Assembly: GCA_036873755.1 (NCBI GenBank) | Contig: JAVTVY010033681.1 | Coordinates: 62,001-126,000 of the forward strand | Length of the DNA: 64,000 nt | Source: Hanleya hanleyi | Taxonomy: Eukaryota; Mollusca; Polyplacophora; Lepidopleurida; Hanleyidae | Reading direction: 5' to 3' | Part shown: in pieces, positions 19,033 through 29,699 of the stretch | Layout: the number at the start of each line of letters is the position of its first letter | Position numbering within the stretch: the stretch's first letter is position 1 | The notes under the pieces: generated by a model | What the model saw: the letters and a program-made list of their open reading frames with translations, nothing else | What the model was told of the DNA's origin: nothing | The model's database searches: none | Made by a program: the position numbers and the translations under genes

Positions 19033-20913
19033 ATGGCAGACGAAGACTTTTCCAACTGGATGGCAAACTTGTCAAAGGAGGCGACAGGAAAACCACTGTT
19101 CTGTTTGGCCATCCCAGGTAGCCGCATATATAGTGTGACGGTCAAAGGGACCCCAGTTTCCAACAGCGAATCTGGGTCGGACTACATGAACTGACCAGGA
19201 CAATAGTTTGGGGTTCAAGGGCGGAAGAGGTCGAATGTGGAGTGTCTAACTATAAGGGATCTCGATATTTTGTCTAAAAATAGATGCACCTCCTCCACTC
19301 CAATATTTAAGTGGAATTCCAGGAGGGTCCAGACCATTTTTGATTGAAATATCCAGGAATTTTTATCACTTTAATCGTCTGAGTAGGATATGTTCCTAAA
19401 TCCACTCCACTGAATGTTCTATCTCAACACAGTGTACGTCAATTTCAAAAATTAAAAAATTTAAACTTAAAATAATTTTAAAATAAAGTGGGAAATAAGG
19501 TGCATGAGCACGGGGGTATGGTTGGCTCATTCATCATGATATCTATGGTATTTGAGGATATACTGCATTCTTTCTAGTTTCTTGACTATAATTTTGGTCA
19601 TGGTGCATGCATGTCATTCTGGCACATGATCCGGAACTGGGGAATAACTCAAAGCCCATTATATACAATCAACTTGCATTTCATATGGTAGGTGATTCAA
19701 TACCTTAAGTTTACTCTATTTCTGGACAAAAAAAGGACACATTTTTCGTTTTGTTCTTCTGTGAGATGTCAGCAAACTTAAGACAACACAATATTGAGCT
19801 TAATGGTAAGCCTGATCCTCTGTGAGTCCATTATAGTTGTGTGAATTTCTCTTCACTAAATACAAAAGGGTCTGATAGTGACAACTGAATATTACTTGAA
19901 GAAAGGATTCATTACCTTGTAATTAGCATGCAAGCTTTACTTTGTAATTGTATCTTCCCCGTGTCACACAAAAATGAGGGTATGAACTTGGATTGAGCAG
20001 GAAGTGGAAAAAGTTTGAAATTGGAAATTGGGTATTTCATCCAAAACCTTTTGTTTTTGCAGGTTCCCATAATTCCTTTAGTGCTGACTTGGATCCCACA
20101 TCAGAGGCTGGACCAGATAATTCTGTCCTGCTCCAGGCAGTAATCAACCTGTTTGGTTCATTCACAAAGGGGATTATCTACAGATGGTCTGTAACCCAGA
20201 ACCTTACTATAGAGGAGCAGCTTCAGGTGGGGATCCGCTACTTGGACTTCCGGGTCGCTTATCGGGAGAGTGTGAATGACCTCTACCTCGTTCATGGACT
20301 GTATGGGCGGAAAGAAGTTCAAGAATACTTGGATGAGGTGCATGAATTTCTCCAAAAGCACCCCAAAGAAGTTGTTCTGTTGGATTTCAACCACTTTTAC
20401 TGTTTCGACGGGAGCCACCACAAGCAACTTTTGAAGTTGCTCCTGGCTACATTCGGTGAGAAGCTGTGTCCGTATAGTGACATACACACTGTAACGTTAG
20501 ATAGCATGTGGAAAAACCAATACCAGGTGATCTGTTTCTACCAAAAGCCTATTGTACGGTTTCATCCTCAGTTTTGGCCCTCTTGCTCTATATTTTCTTT
20601 GTGGGCCAATACTAACAATACGCAAGACTTGATTCATTGTCTAGAAACGATCTATGAACGCGGACACTGCAGAAATATCTTTTTTGTGTGGCAAGGCGTT
20701 TTGACACCTTCAGTCTTAGAAGTGATAATCCATTACAGAAGCTCCCTGAAAGATTTCGTCTGCAAGAAAGCCGACTCTGCCTTCACCCAGTGGTTACAGA
20801 ATAAGAAAGCTGGGTCTGAGGGCATCACAGCCTCTGACATGGACTTTGTGGAAACTACAAACTACATTGAAACCATGATTAACATGAATAAATCATCATT
20901 AAAGCTAACTTAA
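19033..20913 (+). CDS. PLCXD: PLC-X domain-containing protein (PLCXD type), two exons
   Basis: Exon 1 is 19033-19117 (28 codons plus one base) with a donor GT at 19118. Exon 2 is 20063-20913, after the acceptor TTTTTGCAG, phase 1. Joined, the protein is about 312 residues, the usual size for vertebrate PLCXD1-3. The X domain shows both catalytic histidines: His in IPGSHNSFS across the splice junction and His in LVHGLYG. It also has EVVLLDFNHFY and YQVICFYQKP. A Y domain, C2 and EF-hands are absent, as in the family. Predicted role is phosphoinositide-specific phosphodiesterase activity; physiological substrates of PLCXDs are poorly known. A MULE-like element ends only 78 bp upstream of the ATG, so the 5' UTR or promoter is affected. 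Confidence 0.9.
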
Positions 20914-21139
20914 ATGTTCAAGACAAAGTTCACATTACATTATAACATTAGTGTTGACCAACACCACTCACACTTTTCTAATGAAATCAAAAGAAAATAT
21001 GATCCAGTTTTAAAGCCTGTGATTGAAGTCGTGAAGATTTTGTACATTTATGTTTGGTATATCGTAGGTTTCATCAGCTTTTTAAAGTCAGTTGATTATA
21101 GCAATCATATGAAATTTGCGATCTTGTGTTGCAGTGTTT

Positions 21140-21830
21140 ACCAAAACGTTTGAACTTTTTAAACGTTCGTTTAGAATAAATGGCCCCGTAGAATACAACA
21201 GTTTGCCCAGCCATATCAGAGACTGTAAAACACTTGGTGGTTTTAAGAATGCATGTAAGCGACTTCAACAGCAGTTTTTATCTGAATATTCCTAAATTTT
21301 GCTTACTGATCCTTTAAATATATGCTTATCCTTTTAATGTTATTTATTAGGCGACTTCTTAAAGAGCAGTCTTTAGTCTTTATCTGAATAATCTTAAATA
21401 AGCTGACTGAACTTTAAAATGATGTGCCAACCCCTTTAATGATATTTATTTAGAAAATCATTCAAGAGCAGTTTTTTAAATTTATTTTTTGTATTTCATT
21501 TTATTTTTTTTATTTTTTTTATTTTTATTTTTTTTATTTTTTGTTTTAATAAATTTTTTTAGATTAAGCTGACTGAACTTTTAATTATTTGCTAACTGCT
21601 TTAATGTTATTTATTGAGTGACTATTTTCTTCAAGAGCTGTTTTTATTTTAATATTCTCAGTAAAGAAGACTAACTTTTAAATTATGTGCTAACTCCTTA
21701 TATGTTATTTATCATTCTTATTGTATATGTTGTGTATTTTATGTTATGTTTTATTCAACTCGACCTACACGAAAAGAGTCCTCGAGTTTTAAAATAAAGA
21801 TCATCTATCTATAAACACCTTCAATCTCTT
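21140..21830 (+). mobile_element. 5'-truncated non-LTR retrotransposon 3' end
   Basis: Positions 21166-21293 translate to NGPVEYNSLPSHIRDCK...FKNACKRLQQQFL, the typical C-terminus of CR1/L2-type reverse transcriptases. AT-rich 3' UTR repeats follow, then AATAAAGATCATCTATCTAT, a short ATCT tail like that at 37040. It lies just downstream of the PLCXD stop and may supply that gene's 3' UTR. Confidence 0.6.
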
Positions 21831-22129
21831 TCGAATTTGTTTTGGTATACAATGCAATGTTAGATCACAAATACATAATTATCCAGTTTTTATCTCGCCT
21901 TACGAAGTAAAGGGGAGATATTGTGAGGGGGGAAAGAGGATGTCGTCGTCGGTGTCGGTGTCGGTGTCCCCTGCCTGGAAATGAATGGGTTTTTGGTTTA
22001 GCAAGTTAAAAAAAAATCTAGAAAAATTAGAAAAAATATAAAAAAAATATAAAAAATATGGGGGGTGGGTATGCCACCTGGGGGTACTACCCCTGGGGTA
22101 CTCTAATGTTAAAATCCCTATGAATGAGT

Positions 22130-23260
22130 TTTGCGTTTAGCTGAAGTGCACATGTACATCTGTACTTGGAAAGTTTCTTGCAGTTGTCAGCTGTCATTGG
22201 ATGATTATGAAACTTGGTACACATGTTTCTTATGATAAGAGGATGTACCTGTGCTGTTTTTGAGAAGAAATATTAATTTTTCTCAAAATTATGGCAAATG
22301 AAGAGTTTTCTGTTTAGGTAAATTGTACATGTAGGCCTCTACATGTATACATATACATCTACATGGTAACTTTGCTCCAGTTGTCAGCTGTCATTGGATG
22401 ATTATGAAACTTGGTACACATGTTTCTTATGATTAGAGGATGTACCTGTGCTATTTTTGACAAGAAATATAAATTTTTCTCCAAATTATGACAAATGAAG
22501 AGTTTTCTGTTTAGGTAAATTGTACATATACATGTCCATGGTAAGTTTGCTCCAGTTGTCAGCTGTCATTGGATGATTATGAAACTTGGTACACATGTTT
22601 CTTATAAGAGGATGTACCTGTGCTATTTTTGAGAAGAAATATTCATTTTTCTCAAAATTATGGCAAATGAAGAGTTTTCTGTTTAGGTAAATTGTACATG
22701 TAGGCCTCTACATGTATACATATACATCTACATGGTAACTTTGCTCCAGTTGTCAGCTGTCATTGGATGATTATGAAACTTGGTACACATGTTTCTTATG
22801 ATTAGAAGATGTACCTGTGCTATTTTTGACAAGAAATATTAATTTTTCTCCAAATTATGGCAAATGAAGAGTTTTCTGTTTAGGTAAATTGTACATGTAG
22901 AGGCACATATACATGTACATGGTAAGTTTGCTCCAGTTGTCAGCTGTCATTGGATGATTATGAAACTTGGTACACATGTTTCTTATGATAAGAGGATGTA
23001 CCTGTGCTATTTTTGAGAAGAAATATTAATTTTTCTCAAAATTATGGCAAATGAATGAGTTTTCTGTTTAGGTAAATTGTACATGTAGGCTTCTACATGA
23101 TAAGTTTGCTGCAGTTGTCAGCTCTCATTGGATGATTACGAAACTTCATACACATGTTTCTTATGATTGGAGTATGTACTTGTGCTATTTTTGAGATGAA
23201 ATATTAATTTTTCTCCAAATTATGGGAAATGATTGAGTTTTGCATTTAGCTGAAGTGCAC
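22130..23260 (+). repeat. Tandem repeat, six units of about 180-190 bp
   Basis: Each unit has GTTGTCAGCTGTCATTGGAT, then GAAACTTGGTACACATGTTT, then GATGTACCTGTGCTATTTTT, then a CAAATGAAGAGTTTTCTG block. Unit starts are near 22185, 22379, 22555, 22749, 22935 and 23116. The outermost units are most diverged. Confidence 0.9.
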
Positions 23261-23358
23261 ATGACTACCATCACTACCACCACTAACATCCTACCTTCAC
23301 TACCATCCATATCACTACTACCATCCCTAACATCCTACCATCACTACCATTCCATATG

Positions 23359-23588
23359 GGCCCTCAGTGGCGGAGTGGTCTAAGGTGCTTCGCTGGTGAC
23401 CGCTAGCCTCACACTGATGCACCGGCACGGGTTCGAACTCAGCCTGTCCATGTGTGGAAGATTGTCAGTTACTTGCCAACGGGCGGTGGTTCTCTCCGGG
23501 CACTCCGGCTTCCTCCACCAACCCAACTGACTGTCACCATATGAGTGAAACAACCTTGAGCATGACATTAAACCAAATCCCCCTCCCC
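23359..23588 (+). mobile_element. tRNA-derived SINE, copy 1
   Basis: The head is tRNA-like, with a degenerate A box (CAGTGGCGGAGTGG) and B box GGTTCGAACTC about 60 bp later. A conserved body (GGCGGTGGTTCTCTCCGGGC, then CTCCGGCTTCCTCCACCAAC) and a tail ending CATTAAACCAAATCCCC follow. It matches 39581-39808 throughout. The body resembles central domains shared by widespread invertebrate SINEs; I do not assign a named family. Confidence 0.8.
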
Positions 23589-23589
23589 T

Positions 23590-24725
23590 ACCATCCATAC
23601 CATCACTACCATACTGATCATCACTACCATCCCTACTATCATTACCATCCATATCATCCCTGCCATCACTACCATTCCAACCATCACTGCCAGTCATACC
23701 CTTCCAACCATCATTGCCATCCCAACCATCACTACCATCGGATCCCTACTATCGCTATCATCCATACTATCACTACCATCCCTACTATCACTTACATCCT
23801 ACCATCCATGTCATCCCTGCCATCACTACAATCCCAACCATCACTACCATCGGATCCCTACTATCATTACCATCCATACCATCCTACCATCACTGCTATC
23901 ACTTACATCCAACCATCCATGTCATCCCTGCCATCACTACAATCCCATCACTACCATCCATACCATGACTACCATCCCTACCATCCATACCATCACTACC
24001 ATCCATACCATAACTACCATTCCTACCATCACTACCATCCATACCATCACTACCATCCATACCATCACTACCATCCATACCATCACATCCATACCATCAC
24101 ATCCATACCATCCATACCATCACTACCATTCCTACCATCACTACCATCCATACCATCCTACTACCCATCCATACCATCACTACCATCCATCCATACTCCA
24201 TCCATACCATCATACCTACCATCACTACCATCCATACCATCACTACCATCCATACCATCACTACCATCCATCCATACATTACCATCCTACCATCCATACC
24301 ATTCCTACCATCCATACCATCACTACCATTCATACCATTCCTACCATCCATACCATCACTACCATCCATACCATTCCTACCATCACTACCATCCATACCA
24401 TTCCTACCATCCATACCATCACTACCATTCATACCATTCCTACCATCCATACCATCACCATCCATACCATCACTACCATCCATACCATCCTACCATCACT
24501 ACATCATCCATACCATCACTACCATCCATACCATAACTACCATTCCTACCATCACTACCATCCATACCATCACTACCATCCATACCATCCATACCATCAC
24601 TACCATCACCACCATTCCTACCATCACTACCATCCATACCATCACTACCATCCATACCATCACTACCATTCCTACCATCACTACCATCCATACCATCACT
24701 ACCATCCATACCATCACTACCATGA
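23590..24725 (+). repeat. CCATCCATACCATCACTA minisatellite, 1.1 kb
   Basis: Highly repetitive units of CCATCCATACCATCACTA and CCATTCCTA variants, all multiples near 6 and 9 bp. Long frames on both strands (His/Tyr/Pro-rich on plus, Met/Asp/Gly-rich on minus) follow from the repeat and are not genes. Confidence 0.9.
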
Positions 24726-25134
24726 TGGTGATGGTAGTAATCCCACTTGGGACTGGACTATCCAGCAGTAATCCCACAGAGGACTATCCATCAGTAATAA
24801 CATGGGACTGGTCCACCCAGCAGTAATCTCGCACTGGAATGCCCTATGTACCAGTAATCCGCCCGCACTGACCTATCCATCCTACATGGGATTAACTTTT
24901 GCCAGTAATCCCACATGGGACTGATGTTATTGTCTGTACCAGATAATCTATTCCAGACATTATTGTCTGTACCACATCACTTATTCCAGACCTTATTGTT
25001 TGCTCTATATGTATGCTTTCAATACTGCTGCACCTTTGGCGGATGACCCCGCAAGGCGAGATGTTGGGGTTCTCAGAACGCTTGTTTTTTGTTAATATGA
25101 TTGCCTAATTGACTCGAAGTATTCACTCCTACAT

Positions 25135-26005
25135 ATTCAACTTAAGGATACTGAGCCCTCCTGCAGACACTTTTACACACCCTCTAGAATTTGTCTTTGT
25201 ACAGCTGAAAGTATGCCTTATATCTATGGTAATGTATATACATGTATTTGTTGAAAGTGTATTTCTTATGGATTCCGAATATGTAAATGTGTTCACTGTA
25301 AATCTGTAGGTTGTGAAGATATTCAAATTTAAACAAAATAATTTTTAAAAATGAGTCTTCTTTTTTAAATGGCTATTTTCAAAAAAGTATTCAACTTATC
25401 GTAACTTACATCATCATTTCCTGTAGAATACAACTCCAACAGGAAATACATGTCTCAGTTTGAGTCTTCTTTTTTAAATGGCTATTTTCAAAAAAGTATT
25501 CAACTTATCGTAACTTACATCATCATTTCCTGTAGAATACAACTCCAACAGGAAATACATGTCTCAGTTTTGCCAATTTTGGTTTAGTTCTTATTCTATT
25601 GGCCTTTAATTCAACTTCAAAGTTCAAAACTGTGAGTTGCTCGATTCTGTGAAGAAATATCCCATCAAATGTCAATAGAATGAGAACAGGACCAAAATTG
25701 ATTAAACTGAGACACAGATTTCCTATTTGAGTTTTCTTCTAAGGGAATGATGAAGTTAGTTATGACAAGTTGAATACTTTTTTGAAAATAGCATTTAAAA
25801 AATTTAAATTAAATTTATTTAAAATCCAAATATCTTCACAGTTTACAGTAAACAAACTTATATATTTGGAATCCTTAAGAAATGTGCTTTCAACAAATAT
25901 ATACATTAACATAGCTATGTGGCATACATTTTAGCCCTATAAAGACAAGTTCTAGGGGGTGTGTAAAAGTATGTGCAGGAGGACTCGGCACCCTTAAAGT
26001 ACTTT
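25135..26005. mobile_element. Fold-back element, about 0.87 kb, with internal 109-bp duplication
   Basis: The left arm begins ACTTAAGGATACTGAGCCCT and the right arm ends with a diverged inverse (GAGGACTCGGCACCCTTAAAG). Inverted similarity extends over about 300 bp. In the left arm a segment starting GAGTCTTCTTTTTTAAATGG is tandemly duplicated (25353-25460 and 25462-25570) with near identity, so the duplication is recent. Confidence 0.7.
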
Positions 26006-26184
26006 TTAATCATACTAGTTTAATTTTTAATGTTGTACACGTAGTGGTAAAAAATATTGTATCATGTTTTTCTATTTACAAATTTTGTAATATTTTGGGA
26101 CTCGTGCTTGCTGTATATAATGTGTTCATACAACCACCCATTCACTGAGCAGAACGATGAGCATAAATAGATTCTCAAATATAA

Positions 26185-26520
26185 TCCACACATTACTGAG
26201 AGAACAAAGGGAAGCCTGGCTGTGCAGTGAACCATGACTTCAGGTGCTGATTCATATATTCTCACTTTGCCCTATCTTTAACCCAGGAGGGTATATTGAA
26301 CTGGTGATAACTGACATAATTTTATACAAGTATGTGTCATTATGATTTTGCAAATATTACATGAAAATATGCCAGCTATCACCAGTTCGAACTATTCTCC
26401 TGAAAAAATATAGGGCAAAGTGAGAATATACAAACCAGTAGCTGATCAGCTGAAGTCGCGGGTCCATTCATAGACAGGCGCTTCTTTGTTCTCTCAATAA
26501 TGTGCAAAAGGCGGATTTAA
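26185..26520. mobile_element. Fold-back (MITE-like) palindrome
   Basis: ACTGAGAGAACAAAGG through TTCTCACTTTGCCCTAT (26195-26278) is inverted at 26408-26510 with moderate divergence. The centre has a second inverted pair, AACTGGTGATA / TATCACCAGTT. No coding capacity. Confidence 0.65.
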
Positions 26521-27256
26521 TCACACGAAGGGAAATGTCTGATCAGGGCGTGATCAGATTTATTTGAACAGGAAGTGGTTAAAATGATCCAATCATGTAA
26601 ATCAGTATTTCTTTGTTATTTTAATGGTCTATAGGGTGATCAAATTTATTAGCACGACTGGTTGAGTGATCGCTTGCATTCATCTCGTATGCCTCAGAAA
26701 CTGTTCCCAGCAGAGCTGTTGGTCAACCACCTGAGCAAATAATGCTTGTAGTTCAAATAGTCATTTATATTTTTTTCTTCTGGAGAATTATCTGGCTTAG
26801 TGATCTATTGCTAATACTCACCATGATATGCCCACACGAGTGACAGTGTTGATTATGAGATATTGATCACTATTCAATAAATGTACTCTTTGACAAGTGT
26901 GGTTTTTAATTCTGACTACTGCACATGTACCTCCACTGACTGTTCAGCAATATTATGCTCCTGTTCCATACATGCATTAATTCTGATTCAGGGCCTCAGA
27001 GTGCAGATCAACATATCAATGCTGAAGAAGACCTGTATACATTAAACTGGGGACATTTCACCAATGAAATGCCTGGACCCAGGCTTTGCCCTGGAATAGT
27101 GTGGCGAGGGCATTCATGCTCACTCGCCAACATTCGGTTTGATATTGATGCCCCTCTTGTGGCTCGTGTCCGGTGACCAGACATTGGCATGGGGATTCCC
27201 CACAAATTTTGGTGGAAGGAAGTTTTCAAATGCAAATTCGCAATAAATTGGTTCAA
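26521..27256. other. No feature recognised
   Basis: AT-rich single-copy-looking DNA. A frame at 26955-27176 and its antisense counterpart lack recognisable domains and splice signals. I see nothing I can support. Confidence 0.5.
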
Positions 27257-27264
27257 TATACACC

Positions 27265-27758
27265 TAGCTAAATAATATAGCCCTCAAGAGTATGAGGGCT
27301 ATACGTCGGCCCCAGTCACCTCCAGCGAGGGTTTTAGATAATTTTATTACGAATCACCCACCTCTGAACCTGCCGTATATCTAAACTCTATCCCCTCCTG
27401 CGCACTATTTCAAAATCTTGCACACTATTGTGAAATAGTAACGAATATATCGCCGTCTGAATTTTCCAGTCGGAAACTTCTAGCTCTCTGCGCGCCATGT
27501 TGGTGACGTCACTCTATACGGTTAACATGGCGCGTTTAAAGTGGAAGTCGTCTGGAAAATTCAGACGGCGATATATTCGTTACTATTTCACAATAGTGTG
27601 CAAGATTTTGAAATAGTGCGCAGGAGGGGATAGAGATTAGATGTACGGCAGGTTCAGAGGTGGGTGATTCGTAATAAAATTATCTAAAACCCTCGCTGGA
27701 GGTGACTGGGGCCGACCTATAGCCCTCATACTCTTGAGGGCTATATATTATTTAGCTA
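27265..27758. mobile_element. Near-perfect palindromic MITE with 8-bp target duplication (hAT-like)
   Basis: The arms of about 215 bp are almost identical inverted copies, from TAGCTAAATAATATAGCCCT at the left to AGGGCTATATATTATTTAGC at the right. The direct repeat TATACACC flanks it at 27257-27264 and 27759-27766. An 8-bp duplication suggests mobilisation by a hAT-type transposase. The central 60 bp is unpaired. High arm identity suggests a young insertion. Confidence 0.85.
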
Positions 27759-27766
27759 TATACACC

Positions 27767-28160
27767 GTGACCAACCAGTAACCAGGCAACAATTAGCACA
27801 CACACAGTTCATCCCAGGCATGTATGTATTAAACTAAAGCGAGTACTCCAGGAAGTAGGTCATACATTTCCAAGAGTATGAATATTCGATTTCAAATATT
27901 CACACGCGCATATCCATCGGAACTAGCAAAATAGAGGATCTGGAGTGGGGTCTTGCGTGTCATGCGATCAAGTATTATAAATTTCTTCTCTGTTGAAACG
28001 CCTGATTATACCTATTGTCTATAGTGTTGTATTAGGCGACTTACCTGTAGCATAAGAATAATATATTTGGAGATAAATTTCAAGTGGATTATCATCAAAC
28101 GATTTCATATTCAATGCAAAAATCTATCCGTACACCATGCATTCTGTTTTAATCCTTAAC
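27767..28160. other. No feature recognised
   Basis: Unannotated AT-rich sequence between the MITE and the CR1-like fragment. Nothing beyond short frames is visible. Confidence 0.4.
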
Positions 28161-28164
28161 ATAT

Positions 28165-28457
28165 TTGAATGTTTTGATAAACTTTCTTATCAGCCAACCG
28201 CTCGCGTACCTCTTCAATATTTCTATGAAGACGGGGAAAATCCCAATAGAATGGAAGGAAGCGAAAGTAACTCCAATTCATAAAGAAGGTGACCTGTCTG
28301 ATCCTGGAAATTATCGACCTATTTCGGTCATCTCGAATGTAATGAAAATTTTAGAGAAGATAGTTCACAGACAGCTATATGATCATATTTCCTCCCATAA
28401 TCTACTAAATGTATTTCAGTCTGGTTTTCGACCTGCCCACTCAACTTCTACTACACT
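28165..28457 (+). pseudogene. CR1-like LINE reverse transcriptase, 5' fragment
   Basis: About 98 residues of an RT N-terminal region, with KTGKIPIEWKEAKVTPIHKE, then NYRPISVISNVMKILEKIV, then FQSGFRPAHSTSTT. It stops abruptly at the 11-bp sequence TCTACTACACT, where the I-like LINE begins. The same frame resumes at 35719, so one LINE was split by the insertion. Confidence 0.8.
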
Positions 28458-29699
28458 TTGATTGAAATTGTAGTTTAAGGGCCGCTTCCCATTCGGATTT
28501 CGCGGCCCATCAACTCAATGTTTTATTTGGATTTCGCGGTACATTTCTTTGTTTTCTTTTAATATCTTTTCCAGCGCTAAGTATATAAATAAATAAATAA
28601 ATAAATAATAACAATGAGAGATTAGCAGGAGATATAAATAGAAGTAAATAAGAATCGGTATGTACAAGTTCATAAGTCTCTTTCGGGGTTTTTTTGGTTA
28701 AGCTATACTAGTAAATGTGAGTTCATTGTAGGTCTAATCGGGTGGATGATTCCTTTGTCTTGGTACCCCTTTGTACGCACAAAGCCATCCAGAAAAAACT
28801 GGGAGAACCATGGGCGTCTTCAGGATTTTTCGAATCGACTTCCCTAACGACGCCCTTGGGAACAGGGTGGGTTCTTCCAGAAATCTGTGCCTGTAACAAT
28901 TGCTTGGAGTGTGTATTGGGGCACAGGACGGCAGGTCTACGTCCTATATTGTGTGAAAGTCAAAGGATGATATTCTGTGTTGAGGCGTCATTTCGGTGTC
29001 ATATATGGGGCAGCGTGTCGGTGTGGTTTAGGATTTGGTTTAGGATTTTGGTTTAGGGTCGAGTATTCTGGGCGTTCTTGTGGACCGACGATGATGATCA
29101 TCATGTTCATCTCCATTTGGTGCTGTTTCATAATATTTGTCGTCATCGGTGTTCTGTTTCCTGGCTGGTCTTACTCGTCTGTGGTCTTCAGTGTGCTGTG
29201 CCTGTATTACAAAGAATAGAAGAGTTTGTAGTTTCTTGTTTTCTGGTGTTATTTTTTGCCACCGACTGGCACTATCGTGATATAAGTCACACATGATCAA
29301 TAGCAATAAATAATTAGGTACTAAATATTATAAATACAAATATTATTAGAGTTAAAGCCGATTGTGAATGTTTGATATAACCTCCAGTCTTCTGCCCCTG
29401 CTAGAAAACCGGACGGTTAACATTCGTTAACGAAGGTTGGAAATATGGGAACACAATTTGGTCGGAGCTCGTTATTAGGAGCTTTTAATTTGATCAGTGA
29501 CTTTGTCTATGTTATTGCTATGGCATTTTGATTGGTTAGTGTCCAAATTTGATCAGTCATTTCTGATCACTGACCCTTATTTCCGCCCCTGTAAAATAGT
29601 TTTGACTCTAAGCGTGCTACATTTATTCAAATTTGGTCCTAGGTTTCTTTGTGTCTTGGTGTAACCATATAGTATTAAATGGTAGAGTGATAGTCAGTC

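Larger units (their letters stand above)
21894..25065. mobile_element. Composite repeat bounded by inverted TCTCGCCTT ends
   Basis: The left edge reads TCTCGCCTTACG and the right edge CGCAAGGCGAGA, an inverted match of about 11 bp. Between them lie the 185-bp tandem repeats, a SINE and the minisatellite. The association as one element is inference from the inverted edges; I cannot see target duplications. Confidence 0.35.

Noticed and set aside
23359..23440. Possible tRNA gene (A and B boxes)
   Set aside because: Only the 5' two-thirds of a tRNA shape is present and a SINE body follows; a second full SINE copy at 39581 confirms it.
23454..24771. Long His/Tyr/Pro-rich frames (up to 360 codons) and Met/Asp/Gly-rich antisense frames
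   Set aside because: They are the translation of a simple CCATCCATACCATCACTA minisatellite whose unit length keeps frames open; there is no domain, splice signal or conservation.
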